Of a stretch of 64,000 nt of DNA, positions 1 through 8,891 are shown piece by piece. The stretch comes from Nucisporomicrobium flavum (GTDB lineage: Bacteria; Actinomycetota; Actinomycetes; Mycobacteriales; Micromonosporaceae), in the NCBI RefSeq assembly GCF_016464385.1, contig NZ_JADMLH010000004.1, positions 248,001 to 312,000 on the forward strand, in the 5' to 3' direction. A program made the translations under genes and the position numbers. The notes below the pieces were generated by a model. It was not told the DNA's origin, ran no database searches, and saw only the letters and a program-made list of their open reading frames with translations. Within the stretch, counting starts at the first letter, position 1, and each line of letters opens with the position of its first letter.

Positions 1-1363
1 CCTGGGCTGGGTTCGACGTGGCCTGGGCCGGGTTCGGCCTGGCCTGGGCCGGGTTCGGCGTGGCCGGGGCGGGAGCCGGAGTCGCCGCGCGTGCGGTGTC
101 CGGGGCGTCGTCCTCGTCGTCGGGCGAGGCCGCCGCCGCGAGCACAGCCGCCGCGGCCAGCTCGGCGACGCGCTTGGCCTCCTTCTGCACCTGGCGGCGT
201 ACGTCGGTGGCGTGGCGCTGGGCGGCCTCACCCGCGCGCTTGGCCTCCGCCACGTGCTGGAGTTCGGTCTCGAGTTCGCGCTGCACCTCGGCCAGTCGCT
301 GCTGGACGCGGTCCGCCTCGCGCTCGGCGGAACGGGCCTGCTCCTCGGCGTCGGCGAGCCTCTTCTCCGCCGCGGTGACCTTGGCCTGGGCCGCCTCGAG
401 GTCGCGGGCGGCCACGGCCGCCTTCTCCTGGTGGCCGGCGATCTCCTTGCGGACCGCGGTGGCCTGCTCGTCGGAGCGGCGCAGGACCTCCTCGGCGTAC
501 TTGTCGGCCTCGCTGCGCAGGTCGGCGCACTGCTTCTCGGCGGCGGCGCGCATCTGGCCGAGCTCCTGGACGACCTCCTGGCGGCGCTCGCCGACCTCGC
601 GCTCGACGGTGGCGCGGAGCTCCTTGAGCTGCCGGTCCGCCTCGGCGCGCAGCTGGGCGATCTCCTGCTGGGCCTTGTCGCGCAGCGCCTTGATCTCCTG
701 GTCGGCCTGGACCCGCGTGGACTTGGCGTAGCCGTCGGCCTCGGAGCGGATCCGCTGCGTCTCCTGGGCGGTGCGCTCGCTGAGCTGCTGGGCCTCGGCG
801 CGGGCGCGGGAGAGGATCGCTTCCGCCTCGGCGCGCATCTGCTCGGCACCCTGGCGGGTCGCGGCGACGGCCTTCTCGGCGGCGGCGCGGCGGGCGGCGT
901 CGACCTTCTCCTCCTCGGCCCGGCGGGCGGCGAGGGCGATCTCGAAGTCGCGGATGCCGTTGTGCGCGTGCGCTTCGGCCTCGGCGCGGATGCGCTCGGC
1001 CTCGGCGAGGCGGGCGGCGATGTCGTCGGTGGCCGAGCTCTTGATGTCCGCGGCGACTTCCTCGGCCTTGGCGAGGATCTCCTCGACCTTGGGGCCCAGG
1101 TGGCGGAAGGACACCTCGGCGCCGACACCAGGGTTGCGGCGGGCCTGCGCCAGCTCCTGCTGCAGCCGGTCGAGCTGGCCCATCATCGCCTGGTTCTGCA
1201 GCTGGGCGCTGTCGCGCTCGCTGATCAGCGTGGCGATCTCCGTCTCCGCGCGGGCGACGTAGCGCTCGACCTGTTTCTTCTCGTAACCCCGCAGGGCGGT
1301 CTCGAAGCTGGGCTCCGGAGGGGTCTCCCCGCCGAGGCCGAAGATTTCACCGCCGTGCGACAT
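1..1363 (-). CDS. Scy/FilP-type coiled-coil cytoskeletal protein (C-terminus cut by window edge)
   Basis: The visible 454 residues begin with a short DivIVA-like segment (FETALRGYEKKQVERYV, about residues 13-29) followed by several hundred residues of nearly uninterrupted Ala/Glu/Arg/Lys-rich coiled coil. The last visible stretch turns into Ala-Pro-Asn repeats (TPNPAQARPNPAQA), so a disordered tail begins before the left edge. Proteins of this type (Scy, FilP in Streptomyces) form filaments or scaffolds that organise polar growth with DivIVA; that role is inferred from family and context. I chose the ATG at 1363 because a GTGAGG ribosome site lies 9 nt upstream; an in-frame ATG at 1372 has no spacing to it. 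It is transcribed in the same direction as the related gene at 1630-2949. Which of the two corresponds to Scy and which to FilP cannot be settled from the sequence alone. Confidence 0.8.
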   Translation of the reverse strand, partial: MSHGGEIFGLGGETPPEPSFETALRGYEKKQVERYVARAETEIATLISERDSAQLQNQAMMGQLDRLQQELAQARRNPGVGAEVSFRHLGPKVEEILAKAEEVAADIKSSATDDIAARLAEAERIRAEAEAHAHNGIRDFEIALAARRAEEEKVDAARRAAAEKAVAATRQGAEQMRAEAEAILSRARAEAQQLSERTAQETQRIRSEADGYAKSTRVQADQEIKALRDKAQQEIAQLRAEADRQLKELRATVEREVGERRQEVVQELGQMRAAAEKQCADLRSEADKYAEEVLRRSDEQATAVRKEIAGHQEKAAVAARDLEAAQAKVTAAEKRLADAEEQARSAEREADRVQQRLAEVQRELETELQHVAEAKRAGEAAQRHATDVRRQVQKEAKRVAELAAAAVLAAAASPDDEDDAPDTARAATPAPAPATPNPAQARPNPAQATSNPAQ

Positions 1364-1507
1364 GCTGTCCATCCTCACATACGCCTCGTCCCGTGACGGG
1401 CCGATACACACCGGCCTGGCCGGGACTGTGCGTCTGGTCGTGGTTTCCACCCACCCGCCCGAAACGGGTGGAGCATTTGTCCGTGCTCAGGCTACGCGGG
1501 GAAAACC

Positions 1508-1544
1508 AGCGGGCCGTACCGGAGGTGCTCCGGTACGGCCCGCT
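1508..1544. terminator. Perfect 16-bp hairpin between the two coiled-coil genes
   Basis: Positions 1508-1523 pair perfectly with 1529-1544 around a 5-nt loop (GGTGC). It lies 86 nt downstream of the stop of the coiled-coil gene at 1630-2949 (minus strand) and upstream of the next minus-strand gene. There is no U-tract, as is common for actinobacterial hairpin terminators. Its likely job is to separate the two transcripts; an attenuation role is possible. Confidence 0.65.
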
Positions 1545-1629
1545 CACACGTCTTCGCACAGCCGGCCCGGTCCCTTAACCGTTGCGCACCGCCCGGGGTG
1601 GCGCAACCGGGGACCGAGTGGTGAAAAAC

Positions 1630-2949
1630 TCAGCTCGTCTTCGCCGCAACTTCCGGCTTGTCCGCGTCCGCGCCGTCCTCGGCGGCACGCTGCGCCGGGG
1701 CTTCCGGTGCGGCGGCCTCGGCGCCCTTGGCCTGGGCCTGCACCGTCTCGACCGCCTTGGCCGCGGCACCGCCGACCGTGGGGACCAGGCCGGAGAGACC
1801 GGACAACATCTGGCCGAGCTGGTTGGTGACGGCGTCCTTCTGACGGGTGAGGTCCTCGACCTCGCGGCGGGCGGCCTGCGTGGTGAGCTCAGCCTCCGTG
1901 CGCGCATCGCTCAGCAGGCGCTGTGCCTCGCTGCGCGCCTCGGTGACGGTCTTGTCCGCGTGGGCGCGGGCCTTCTCCACGGTCTCGACCGCGTGCCGCT
2001 CGGACTCGACGCGGCGGGTCTCGGCGCGCTGCTCGATCTCCTTGGCGCGGTCCTCGGCGGCGCGGGCGCGCTCCTCGGCCTCGGACACCATCTTCTGCGT
2101 CGCGTTGACCTGGGCGGCGTGCCGCTCGGACTCCTCGCGCTCGGCCTTCTCCCGGCGCTCGGCGATCTCCAGCGCGAGGGCCTGCAGGTCCTTGTCGCGC
2201 TTGTCCCGGGCGTCGGTCAGCATCTTGGTCGCCTCGGCGCGCTTCTCCTCGGCCTCCCGGGCCGCCTTGGCGCGCAGCTGGGTGATCTCCCGCTCGGCGG
2301 TCGCCCGCAGCGAGGCCACCTCCCGCTCGACGGTCGACTTCAGCTCGGCGACCTCGTGCGCGGTGACCGTACGCAGCTGCTTGGTCTCGCGGTCGGCGTC
2401 GGAGCGCAGCGTGTCGGCCTCGCGCCGGGCCTGCACCCGGGCCTCGGCGGCCTCGCGCTCGGCGTGCGTCCGGACCTGCCCCGCCTCGCGCTCCGCCGTC
2501 GCCTTCATGGCGGCCGCCTCGGCACGAGCCTTGTCCGTGATCTCACGCGCCTCGAGCCGCGCCGCGGAGAGGATGCCCTCGGACTCCCGCTTGGCCTCGC
2601 TACGGTGGTCGTTCGCCTGCTCCTCGGCCAGCCGCAGGATCTGCTCCACCCGGGTGCCCAGCCCGGACAGGGTCGGCCGATTGTTCTCCTCGAGCAGCTT
2701 GTTGCTGTCCGCGAGCTTCTGCTCGAGCGCGTTCAGGCGCTGCTCGGCCTGCCGCAGCCGGCGCTGCGCGTCGTTCATCCGCTGCTCGGCCTCGCCGCGG
2801 GCCTGCTCGGACTGGTTCAGGGCGGCGACCAGCCGGCCGAGGTGGGCGTCCACCTGCCCGCGGTCGTATCCACGCAGGACAACAGTGAAGTCGTGCTGCG
2901 AGTTTGCGGTTTCGAAGAACGCGAGATTGGCATCCTGCTGCTGGGGCAT
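1630..2949 (-). CDS. FilP-like DivIVA-domain coiled-coil protein
   Basis: A 439-residue protein whose N-terminus carries a DivIVA-like motif (FTVVLRGYDRGQVDAHLGRL, about residues 19-38), then a GLG-x-RVEQILRLAEEQA element (about residues 90-106), then about 270 residues of charged Ala/Glu/Arg/Thr heptads, and an Ala-rich C-terminal tail. As I recall, FilP of Streptomyces shares the RGYDR-QVD start, the GLGARVEKILRLAEEEA element and the C-terminal R-x-D-x-I/V-x-x-QL segment, so this is the better FilP candidate of the two. FilP is an intermediate-filament-like protein that gives hyphae mechanical stability. The ATG at 2949 is taken because the longer open frame upstream lacks the composition of the family. 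The epimerase gene follows upstream on the same strand, matching the Streptomyces order. Confidence 0.8.
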   Translation of the reverse strand: MPQQQDANLAFFETANSQHDFTVVLRGYDRGQVDAHLGRLVAALNQSEQARGEAEQRMNDAQRRLRQAEQRLNALEQKLADSNKLLEENNRPTLSGLGTRVEQILRLAEEQANDHRSEAKRESEGILSAARLEAREITDKARAEAAAMKATAEREAGQVRTHAEREAAEARVQARREADTLRSDADRETKQLRTVTAHEVAELKSTVEREVASLRATAEREITQLRAKAAREAEEKRAEATKMLTDARDKRDKDLQALALEIAERREKAEREESERHAAQVNATQKMVSEAEERARAAEDRAKEIEQRAETRRVESERHAVETVEKARAHADKTVTEARSEAQRLLSDARTEAELTTQAARREVEDLTRQKDAVTNQLGQMLSGLSGLVPTVGGAAAKAVETVQAQAKGAEAAAPEAPAQRAAEDGADADKPEVAAKTS

Positions 2950-3245
2950 TGCGACATACTGGCAGACCCCCCAGGGGGCTACGCAAGAGCGTACGGGCCG
3001 GGTATTCCGGCCTAAGATCACCTTCGACCTGGCTGTCGAGCCCTCGTCGGCCGTTCGGCCAGCACCCCCTAAGGGGCCGCCCGCGCAGCGTCGCCACGCC
3101 GCTACCTGCTGTGCAGCCAAGGTGCGGAAGATCGTCTCACACGGGGGGCGTGCGGCGCTCCTCGATGGCCTCGATCCTGCCAGTACGCAGCCATTGCGTG
3201 GGGACTATTCACCCGCAAGGCGTACGAAACAGGCGACGCGCGCGG

Positions 3246-3743
3246 TCAGGCGGGCCGGCTGGGCTCCACCAGCTCGACGAGCACCCCGCCGGCGTCCTTC
3301 GGGTGCACGAAGTTGATCCGCGACCCCGCCGTGCCCCGCCGCGGCTCGTCGTAGAGCAGCCGCAGCCCGCGAGCGCGCAACGCGGCCGAGGCCTCCTCGA
3401 CGTCGCGCACCGTGTACGCCAGCTGCTGGAGCCCCGGCCCGTTGCGGTCCAGGAACTTCGCGATCGCCGAGTCGGGTCGCAGCGGCGCGAGCAGCTGGAT
3501 GCGGGCGCCCTCACCGTCGGGACCGGCGGCGATCATGGCCTCGCGGACGCCTTGTTCCTCGTTCGTCTCCTCGTGCACGCAGCGCATGCCGAAGGCGCGG
3601 TCGTAGAAGGCGATGGCCTCGTCGAGGTCGGCGACGGCGATCCCCACGTGATCGACGCGCAGGAGGCCTACCGGCGGCAAGGATTCCATGTCGGAGAGTG
3701 TGACATTCTCGCTCTCGTCCCCGCTGGGTGACGTAACCGTCAT
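3246..3743 (-). CDS. mce: Methylmalonyl-CoA epimerase
   Basis: A 165-residue VOC-fold enzyme that interconverts (2S)- and (2R)-methylmalonyl-CoA in propionyl-CoA assimilation. Two beta-alpha-beta-beta-beta modules are visible. Metal ligands of the family are recognisable: His in VDHVGIAV (about residue 32), Gln in ARIQLLAP and Glu near the C-terminus in VLVELVEP. The usual His-His of GLHH is GLQQ here, so one His ligand appears replaced by Gln. The NEEQGVREAM and YDEPRRG-x-x-GSRI segments are typical of actinobacterial members. The ATG at 3743 gives a short N-terminal extension; the core starts near residue 28. It is divergent from the thiolase and near meaB, enzymes of the same metabolic area. 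Confidence 0.92.
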   Translation of the reverse strand: MTVTSPSGDESENVTLSDMESLPPVGLLRVDHVGIAVADLDEAIAFYDRAFGMRCVHEETNEEQGVREAMIAAGPDGEGARIQLLAPLRPDSAIAKFLDRNGPGLQQLAYTVRDVEEASAALRARGLRLLYDEPRRGTAGSRINFVHPKDAGGVLVELVEPSRPA

Positions 3744-3858
3744 CCGGCTAGTCTGACCTAACCATCGTTCAGGCGTCACGGCCGGTCCCATGAGGGCACA
3801 GTCGTGCCCCCGGACAACGCCACTTGAAGCGACCACGCCACCCGAAAGCGAAGCTCCC

Positions 3859-5043
3859 GTGACCAGTTCGGTGATCGTCAGCGGCGCCCGTACCCCGATG
3901 GGCCGCCTCCTCGGCAACCTCAAGAACGTTCCGGCCACCGCCCTCGGCGGTTACGCGATCGCCGCGGCGCTCGAGCGCGGCGGGGTACGCCCGGAGCAGG
4001 TCCAGTACGTGATCATGGGCCAGGTGCTGCAGGCGGGTGCCGGGCAGATCACCGCTCGGCAGGCCGCGGTCGCCGCGGGCATCCCGATGTCCACGCCGGC
4101 GGTGACCGTCAACAAGGTGTGCCTCTCCGGCCTCGACGCGATCGCGCTGGCCGACCAGCTGATCCGCGCCGGCGAGTTCGACATCGTGGTGGCCGGCGGC
4201 ATGGAGTCGATGACCAACGCGCCGCACCTGATGCTGGGTCAGCGGCAGGGCAAGAAGTACGGCGACATCCTGGTGCGCGACCACACCGCGTACGACGGCC
4301 TGATGGACCCGTGGGACGGCATCTCCATGGGTGAGTCGACCGAGCGCAGCGGCAAGGACCTCGGCATCTCGCGCGCGGAGCAGGACGCGTTCGCCGCGCT
4401 CAGCCACCAGCGGGCCGCCGCCGCCCAGCGCAACGGGCACTTCGCCGACGAGATCGTCCCGGTCAAGGCCGGGCTGCGCGGGGTCGACGAGGTGGTCGAC
4501 ACCGACGAGGGGGTACGCCCCGACGCCACCGCCGAGTCGCTGGGCAAGCTGCGCCCGGCGTTCGCGAAGGACGGCACCATCACCGCGGGCAGCGCGTCCC
4601 CGATCTCGGATGGCGCCGCGGCCGTCGTGGTGATGAGCCGGACGAAGGCGGAGGAGCTCGGTCTGACCTGGCTCGCCGAGGTCGGCGCGCACGGCAACGT
4701 CGCGGGGCCGGACAGCTCGCTGCAGGCCCAGCCGGCCAACGCGATCAAGCACGCGCTGGCCAAGGAGGGCCTGACCGTCGCCGACCTCGACCTGATCGAG
4801 ATGAACGAGGCGTTCGCGCAGGTCGTGATCCACTCGATGCGTGAGCTGAAGGTCAACGAGGACATCGTCAACGTCAACGGCGGCGCGATCGCGCTCGGTC
4901 ACCCGATCGGCATGTCCGGCGCCCGGCTGGTGCTGACCCTCGCGCTGGAGCTCCAGCGCCGCGGCGGCGGCGTCGGCGCGGCCGGCCTGTGCGGCGGCGG
5001 CGGGCAGGGTGACGCTCTGATCATCAAGGTGCCCGCGGCATGA
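3859..5043 (+). CDS. Acetyl-CoA C-acetyltransferase (thiolase)
   Basis: A 394-residue biosynthetic-type thiolase condensing two acetyl-CoA to acetoacetyl-CoA, or working in reverse. Visible catalytic landmarks: nucleophilic Cys in VNKVCLSGL (about residue 88), NEAFAQV, the His of [12 protein letters not shown] and the second Cys of [11 protein letters not shown] near the C-terminus. Start: GTG at 3859 gives [16 protein letters not shown], the normal family N-terminus; an upstream in-frame ATG at 3790 would add 23 atypical residues. The stop overlaps the meaB start by 4 nt (ATGA), so the two are translationally coupled. It stands between mce and meaB as in Streptomyces, which suggests feeding of acetoacetyl/butyryl-CoA and ethylmalonyl- or methylmalonyl-CoA routes; that metabolic link is inference. 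Confidence 0.93.
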   Translation: MTSSVIVSGARTPMGRLLGNLKNVPATALGGYAIAAALERGGVRPEQVQYVIMGQVLQAGAGQITARQAAVAAGIPMSTPAVTVNKVCLSGLDAIALADQLIRAGEFDIVVAGGMESMTNAPHLMLGQRQGKKYGDILVRDHTAYDGLMDPWDGISMGESTERSGKDLGISRAEQDAFAALSHQRAAAAQRNGHFADEIVPVKAGLRGVDEVVDTDEGVRPDATAESLGKLRPAFAKDGTITAGSASPISDGAAAVVVMSRTKAEELGLTWLAEVGAHGNVAGPDSSLQAQPANAIKHALAKEGLTVADLDLIEMNEAFAQVVIHSMRELKVNEDIVNVNGGAIALGHPIGMSGARLVLTLALELQRRGGGVGAAGLCGGGGQGDALIIKVPAA

Positions 5044-6032
5044 GCGAGGGCGCTGCGGCGTCCAAGGGGGCCAGGCGCCGGGACGTCCCGACGCTCGTCG
5101 CGCGGGCGCGTGAGGGCGACCCGAGGTCCGTCGCGCGCCTGATCAGCATGGTCGAGGACGGCGACCCGAAGCTCGCCGAGGTCGCCGCCGCCCTTGCGCC
5201 GTACGCCGGCCGCGCCCAGGTCGTCGGCCTCACCGGCTCACCCGGGGTCGGCAAGTCGACCACCACGAACGAGCTGGTGCGCGCCCTGCGTACGGCCGGC
5301 CGCCGGGTCGGGGTGCTCGCGGTCGACCCGTCCAGCCCGTTCACCGGCGGCGCGATCCTGGGCGACCGCGTCCGCATGCAGGAGCACACCACCGATCCCG
5401 GCGTGTACATCCGGTCCATGTCGAGCCGGGGTCAGCTGGGCGGGCTGTCGGCCGCCACGCCGCAGGCCGTCCGCGTCCTGGAGGGCGCCGGGTGTGACGT
5501 GGTGCTGGTGGAGACGGTCGGTGTCGGCCAGGCCGAGGTGGAGATCGCCTCGCTGGCCGACACCACGCTGGTGCTGCTCGCGCCCGGGATGGGCGACGCC
5601 ATCCAGGCCGTGAAGGCGGGCATCCTGGAGATCGCCGACGTCTTCGTGGTCAACAAGGCCGACCGGCCCGGCGCGGACGCCACGTACCGCGACATGCAGG
5701 GAATGCTGAGCCTCGGCGAGCGCGGTGCCGGTGACTGGCGGCCGCAGGTCGTGCGGGCCACCGCGGTCCGGGGCGAGGGCATCGACGACGTGGTGGCGGC
5801 CATCGAGAAGCACCGGGCGTGGCTGGAGAAGTCCGGCACGCTGCGGGCCGTGCACGAGAAGCGGGCCGCCGTCGAGGTCGAGGCGATCGCGCTCGGCACG
5901 CTGCGTGCGCGCATGGGCAACCTCCGCGAGGGTACGGCCCTCAGCAAGCTGGCCGCCCAGGTGGCGGACGGCGAGCTGGATCCGTACGCGGCCGCCGAAG
6001 CCCTGCTGTCCGAGCTCGGGACGAATACATAG
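5040..6032 (+). CDS. meaB: Methylmalonyl-CoA mutase-associated GTPase MeaB (ArgK family)
   Basis: A 330-residue G3E-type P-loop GTPase that chaperones B12-dependent acyl-CoA mutases, protecting and reloading the adenosylcobalamin cofactor. Visible motifs: P-loop GSPGVGKST (about residue 66), [19 protein letters not shown] switch region, the [13 protein letters not shown]alker B region and NKAD base-recognition motif. Length is normal for the family. It overlaps the thiolase stop by 4 nt. The cognate mutase large subunit is encoded 5 kb downstream (11224-12897), separated by unrelated genes. Confidence 0.95.
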   Translation: MSEGAAASKGARRRDVPTLVARAREGDPRSVARLISMVEDGDPKLAEVAAALAPYAGRAQVVGLTGSPGVGKSTTTNELVRALRTAGRRVGVLAVDPSSPFTGGAILGDRVRMQEHTTDPGVYIRSMSSRGQLGGLSAATPQAVRVLEGAGCDVVLVETVGVGQAEVEIASLADTTLVLLAPGMGDAIQAVKAGILEIADVFVVNKADRPGADATYRDMQGMLSLGERGAGDWRPQVVRATAVRGEGIDDVVAAIEKHRAWLEKSGTLRAVHEKRAAVEVEAIALGTLRARMGNLREGTALSKLAAQVADGELDPYAAAEALLSELGTNT

Positions 6033-6133
6033 GGGATTCACAGCTGTGCGCCTCAACCCGGCCGCCGCAGCGCCGATGGGAGGAATCGGCATCCCGCGCT
6101 CCGGCGGGTAGCAGGACCGGGATCGAGGTGGCC

Positions 6134-7669
6134 ATGGTGCGGCGGCCTCTCGCGCGCCTTCGGCGGGCCGATCCGTTGCTCGTCGCCCTCGTCTTCCTGC
6201 TCGTGGCCACGGTGGTCGGCTTCGGTTCCGGTGCGGGTCCGACTGCTGCCCACGTCACGGCGTTCTGGTTGCTGATGATCGCGGTGCAGGTGCCCTTCGC
6301 CGTGTCGGCCTGGCGGGTGTCGGGTCACCCGGCGTCCTCGGACCCGAGGGGCGCCGCCGGGCGCGCCATGTGGCGGCTGTTCTCGGTGGCCGGCGCGGTG
6401 CTGGTGCTCGGCAACGTCGTGCAGGTGGGCTTCGTGCTGCGCGACCCCCTGTCCGTAGGCGCGGCGATCGGCTCAGACTTCCAGTACGGCTCCCTCGCGC
6501 TCGCCATGGCCTTGATCGTCGTCGGTCTGCTGCGCTATCCGATGGGCGACATGGGCGCCGCCCAACGCTTACGGATGCGCATCGACGGAGCCACGGTGAT
6601 GGCGGCGGCGACCACGTTCGGGCTGTGGGTCCTCGAGCTTCCACCGGGTCCGCGGGACGCCGGCTGGTTCCTGGACACGGCGACCCTCATGCTCGTCCAG
6701 CCCGGCCTGTTCCTGGTCGCCGTCTTCGCCGTCGTGAAGATCGTGCTGGGCCGTCAGCCGGCGTTCGTGCGGACCGCCGGAATCCTGAGCGGCACCGCCG
6801 CCGGGTTGCAGGCGCTGCTGCAGGCCGTGCCGGTCCCGTACTACGTCGCGCCCGCCACCATGACCTGGCTGTTCGCGGGGAATGTACTGGTCTGCGGCCT
6901 GATCGCGATCGGCGCGCGGATCCAGGAACGGTCGGTGCGGGCCGGTCCACCGCCGGCTCCACGGGGTGCGAAGCGGCCGTACAGCCTGCTGCCGTACGCG
7001 GCCATGGCGGCCGTCTGGCTGCTCGCCGCCGCCGTCCTGGCGCTGCACGGGCTGGACCTGCGGGCCTGGGTGGTGGTGGCGGGGGCCAACGTGACCACCG
7101 CGCTGGTCGTCGCCCGGCAGGTGGCGGCGTTCCGGCACATCGCGGAGCTGCTGCGGGAACGCGACGAGCTGACCGCCCAGCTCACCGAGATGGCCTACCA
7201 CGACGCGCTCACCAAGCTCGCCAACCGCGGCCTGTTCATGCAGCGGCTGGCCGACGGGCTGGCGGCCGGCCCGGTCACGGTGTTCCTCATCGACCTGGAC
7301 GACTTCAAGCCGGTCAACGACGCGCACGGGCACGCCACCGGCGACCGGCTGCTCATCGAGGTCGGCCGGCGGCTGCGGGGCTGCGTCCGCGCCGGCGACA
7401 CGGTGGCCCGCCTCGGCGGCGACGAGTTCGCCGTGCTGATCCTGGACGTCTCGGACGACCGGCGCCGGCAGGTGGCCGACGACCTCGCCCGGGCGTTGCG
7501 GGGAACCGCCCGGGTCGGCGCGGTGGAGGTGCCGCTGAGCGCGAGCATCGGCATGGCCGTCGGGCGCGACGGCGGGCAGGACCCGGACAGCCTGCTGCAC
7601 GCGGCCGACATGGCGATGTACGCCACCAAGGAGCACCGGCGCCACCTGCCCACCGGTAACCGTCAGTGA
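6134..7669 (+). CDS. Membrane GGDEF-domain protein (probable diguanylate cyclase)
   Basis: A 511-residue protein with about eight or nine hydrophobic segments over residues 12-335, a short linker, and a C-terminal GGDEF domain (about residues 350-505). The catalytic RLGGDEFAVLI motif is intact, and an RxxD inhibitory site (RAGD) sits five residues before it, so product feedback inhibition by cyclic di-GMP is expected. The N-terminal helices resemble the multi-helix sensors common in actinobacterial GGDEF proteins; I do not recognise a named sensor domain. Start: ATG at 6134 with GAGG 5 nt upstream; the open frame extends back into meaB but that part is a shadow. No EAL domain, so it should only synthesise c-di-GMP. 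Confidence 0.88.
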   Translation: MVRRPLARLRRADPLLVALVFLLVATVVGFGSGAGPTAAHVTAFWLLMIAVQVPFAVSAWRVSGHPASSDPRGAAGRAMWRLFSVAGAVLVLGNVVQVGFVLRDPLSVGAAIGSDFQYGSLALAMALIVVGLLRYPMGDMGAAQRLRMRIDGATVMAAATTFGLWVLELPPGPRDAGWFLDTATLMLVQPGLFLVAVFAVVKIVLGRQPAFVRTAGILSGTAAGLQALLQAVPVPYYVAPATMTWLFAGNVLVCGLIAIGARIQERSVRAGPPPAPRGAKRPYSLLPYAAMAAVWLLAAAVLALHGLDLRAWVVVAGANVTTALVVARQVAAFRHIAELLRERDELTAQLTEMAYHDALTKLANRGLFMQRLADGLAAGPVTVFLIDLDDFKPVNDAHGHATGDRLLIEVGRRLRGCVRAGDTVARLGGDEFAVLILDVSDDRRRQVADDLARALRGTARVGAVEVPLSASIGMAVGRDGGQDPDSLLHAADMAMYATKEHRRHLPTGNRQ

Positions 7670-7763
7670 TATTGGTGCGGCAAGGAGTAACTCGTCTTTT
7701 CCGCCAGGGTTGACGACGCGTTCCCGCTGGTAGCCTTGCCGCCCTCTGGCCAGGAGGAACTCC

Positions 7764-8891
7764 ATGCGTACGAGACTGTTCGCCCTCGCCGCGGTCGCCG
7801 CGACCGCGCTCTCCGGCATGTCCGCATGCACGGACAGTGACGACGGGGACGGCGGCGCCGCCTCGGGCGGCGGCACCCGCGCCGGGGCCGGCGCCGGCAA
7901 GGTCGGCGTGATCCTGCCGGACACCACCACCTCGCAACGCTGGGGCACCGACGACCCGAAGCTGCTGCAGGCTGCCTTCGACGCGGCCGACGTGCCGGTC
8001 GACATCCAGAACGCCCAGGGTGACAAGGCCCAGTTCCAGCGGATCGCGGACAGCATGATCGCCGGTGGCGTGAAGGTGCTGATGATCGTGAACCTGGACT
8101 CGGCGACCGGCAAGGTCGTTCTCGACAAGGCCAAGGCCGAGGGCGTCCGGACCATCGACTACGACCGGCTCACCCTCAACGGCGGCGCGGACTACTACGT
8201 CAGCTTCGACAACGAGCAGGTCGGCGTGCTGCAGGGGCAGGGCCTGGTGCGCTGCATGGGTGGGGGCGCCACGGCCGGCGCCGAGCCGCCGATGATCGCC
8301 GACCTGAACGGCTCGCCGACCGACAACAACGCCTCCCAGTTCAAGGAGGGTTACGACTCGGTGCTGCAGCCCAGGTACGACAGCGGCGAGTACCTCAAGG
8401 GTCCCGACCAGTCCGTCGAGGACTGGGACAACAAGGAGGCCGGCGTGGTCTTCCGGGAGATGTGGGAGCAGACCAACAAGAACATCGACGGCGTTCTGGC
8501 CGCCAACGACGGCCTGGGCAACGCCGCGATCTCGATCCTCAAGAAGGACGGCATGAACGGCAAGATCCCGGTCACCGGCCAGGACGCCACCGTTCAGGGC
8601 CTGCAGAACATCCTCGCCGGCGACCAGTGCATGACCGTGTACAAGCCGATCAAGAAGGAGGCCGACGCGGCGGCGGACCTGGCGATCCGGCTCTACCGCG
8701 GCGAGCGGCCGACCACCGGCGACCGGGTGAAGGACCCGGAGTCGGGCGCGTACGTGCCGGCCGTGCTGCTGGACCCGCTGCCGATCGCCAAGAAGGACAT
8801 CAACCTGGTGATCAAGGACGGCTTCGTCGAGAAGAAGGCCGTCTGCGCCGGGCGGTTCGCCCCGCTCTGCCGCGACGCCGGGATCAAGTAA
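7764..8891 (+). CDS. Sugar ABC transporter substrate-binding lipoprotein (XylF-like)
   Basis: A 375-residue lipoprotein: signal peptide with Cys in MSAC at residue 22, a Gly/Ala-rich linker, then a type I periplasmic-binding fold (about residues 46-345). The segments VTGQDATVQGLQNILAG and QCMTVYKPIKKEADAAA match the C-terminal lobe of xylose/multi-sugar binding proteins, and ANDGLGNAAI the hinge region. AGGAGG-type ribosome site before ATG 7764; a possible -10 (TAGCCT) lies near 7731. No permease or ATPase gene is adjacent, so it must share a transporter encoded elsewhere or act as a sensor. It ends 8 nt inside the convergent Pr6Pr gene. Substrate is not deducible with certainty. Confidence 0.85.
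   Translation: MRTRLFALAAVAATALSGMSACTDSDDGDGGAASGGGTRAGAGAGKVGVILPDTTTSQRWGTDDPKLLQAAFDAADVPVDIQNAQGDKAQFQRIADSMIAGGVKVLMIVNLDSATGKVVLDKAKAEGVRTIDYDRLTLNGGADYYVSFDNEQVGVLQGQGLVRCMGGGATAGAEPPMIADLNGSPTDNNASQFKEGYDSVLQPRYDSGEYLKGPDQSVEDWDNKEAGVVFREMWEQTNKNIDGVLAANDGLGNAAISILKKDGMNGKIPVTGQDATVQGLQNILAGDQCMTVYKPIKKEADAAADLAIRLYRGERPTTGDRVKDPESGAYVPAVLLDPLPIAKKDINLVIKDGFVEKKAVCAGRFAPLCRDAGIK

Noticed and set aside
5819..6133. Upstream extension of the GGDEF protein into meaB
   Set aside because: The extra 105 residues are meaB in another frame; the ATG at 6134 has its own ribosome site.
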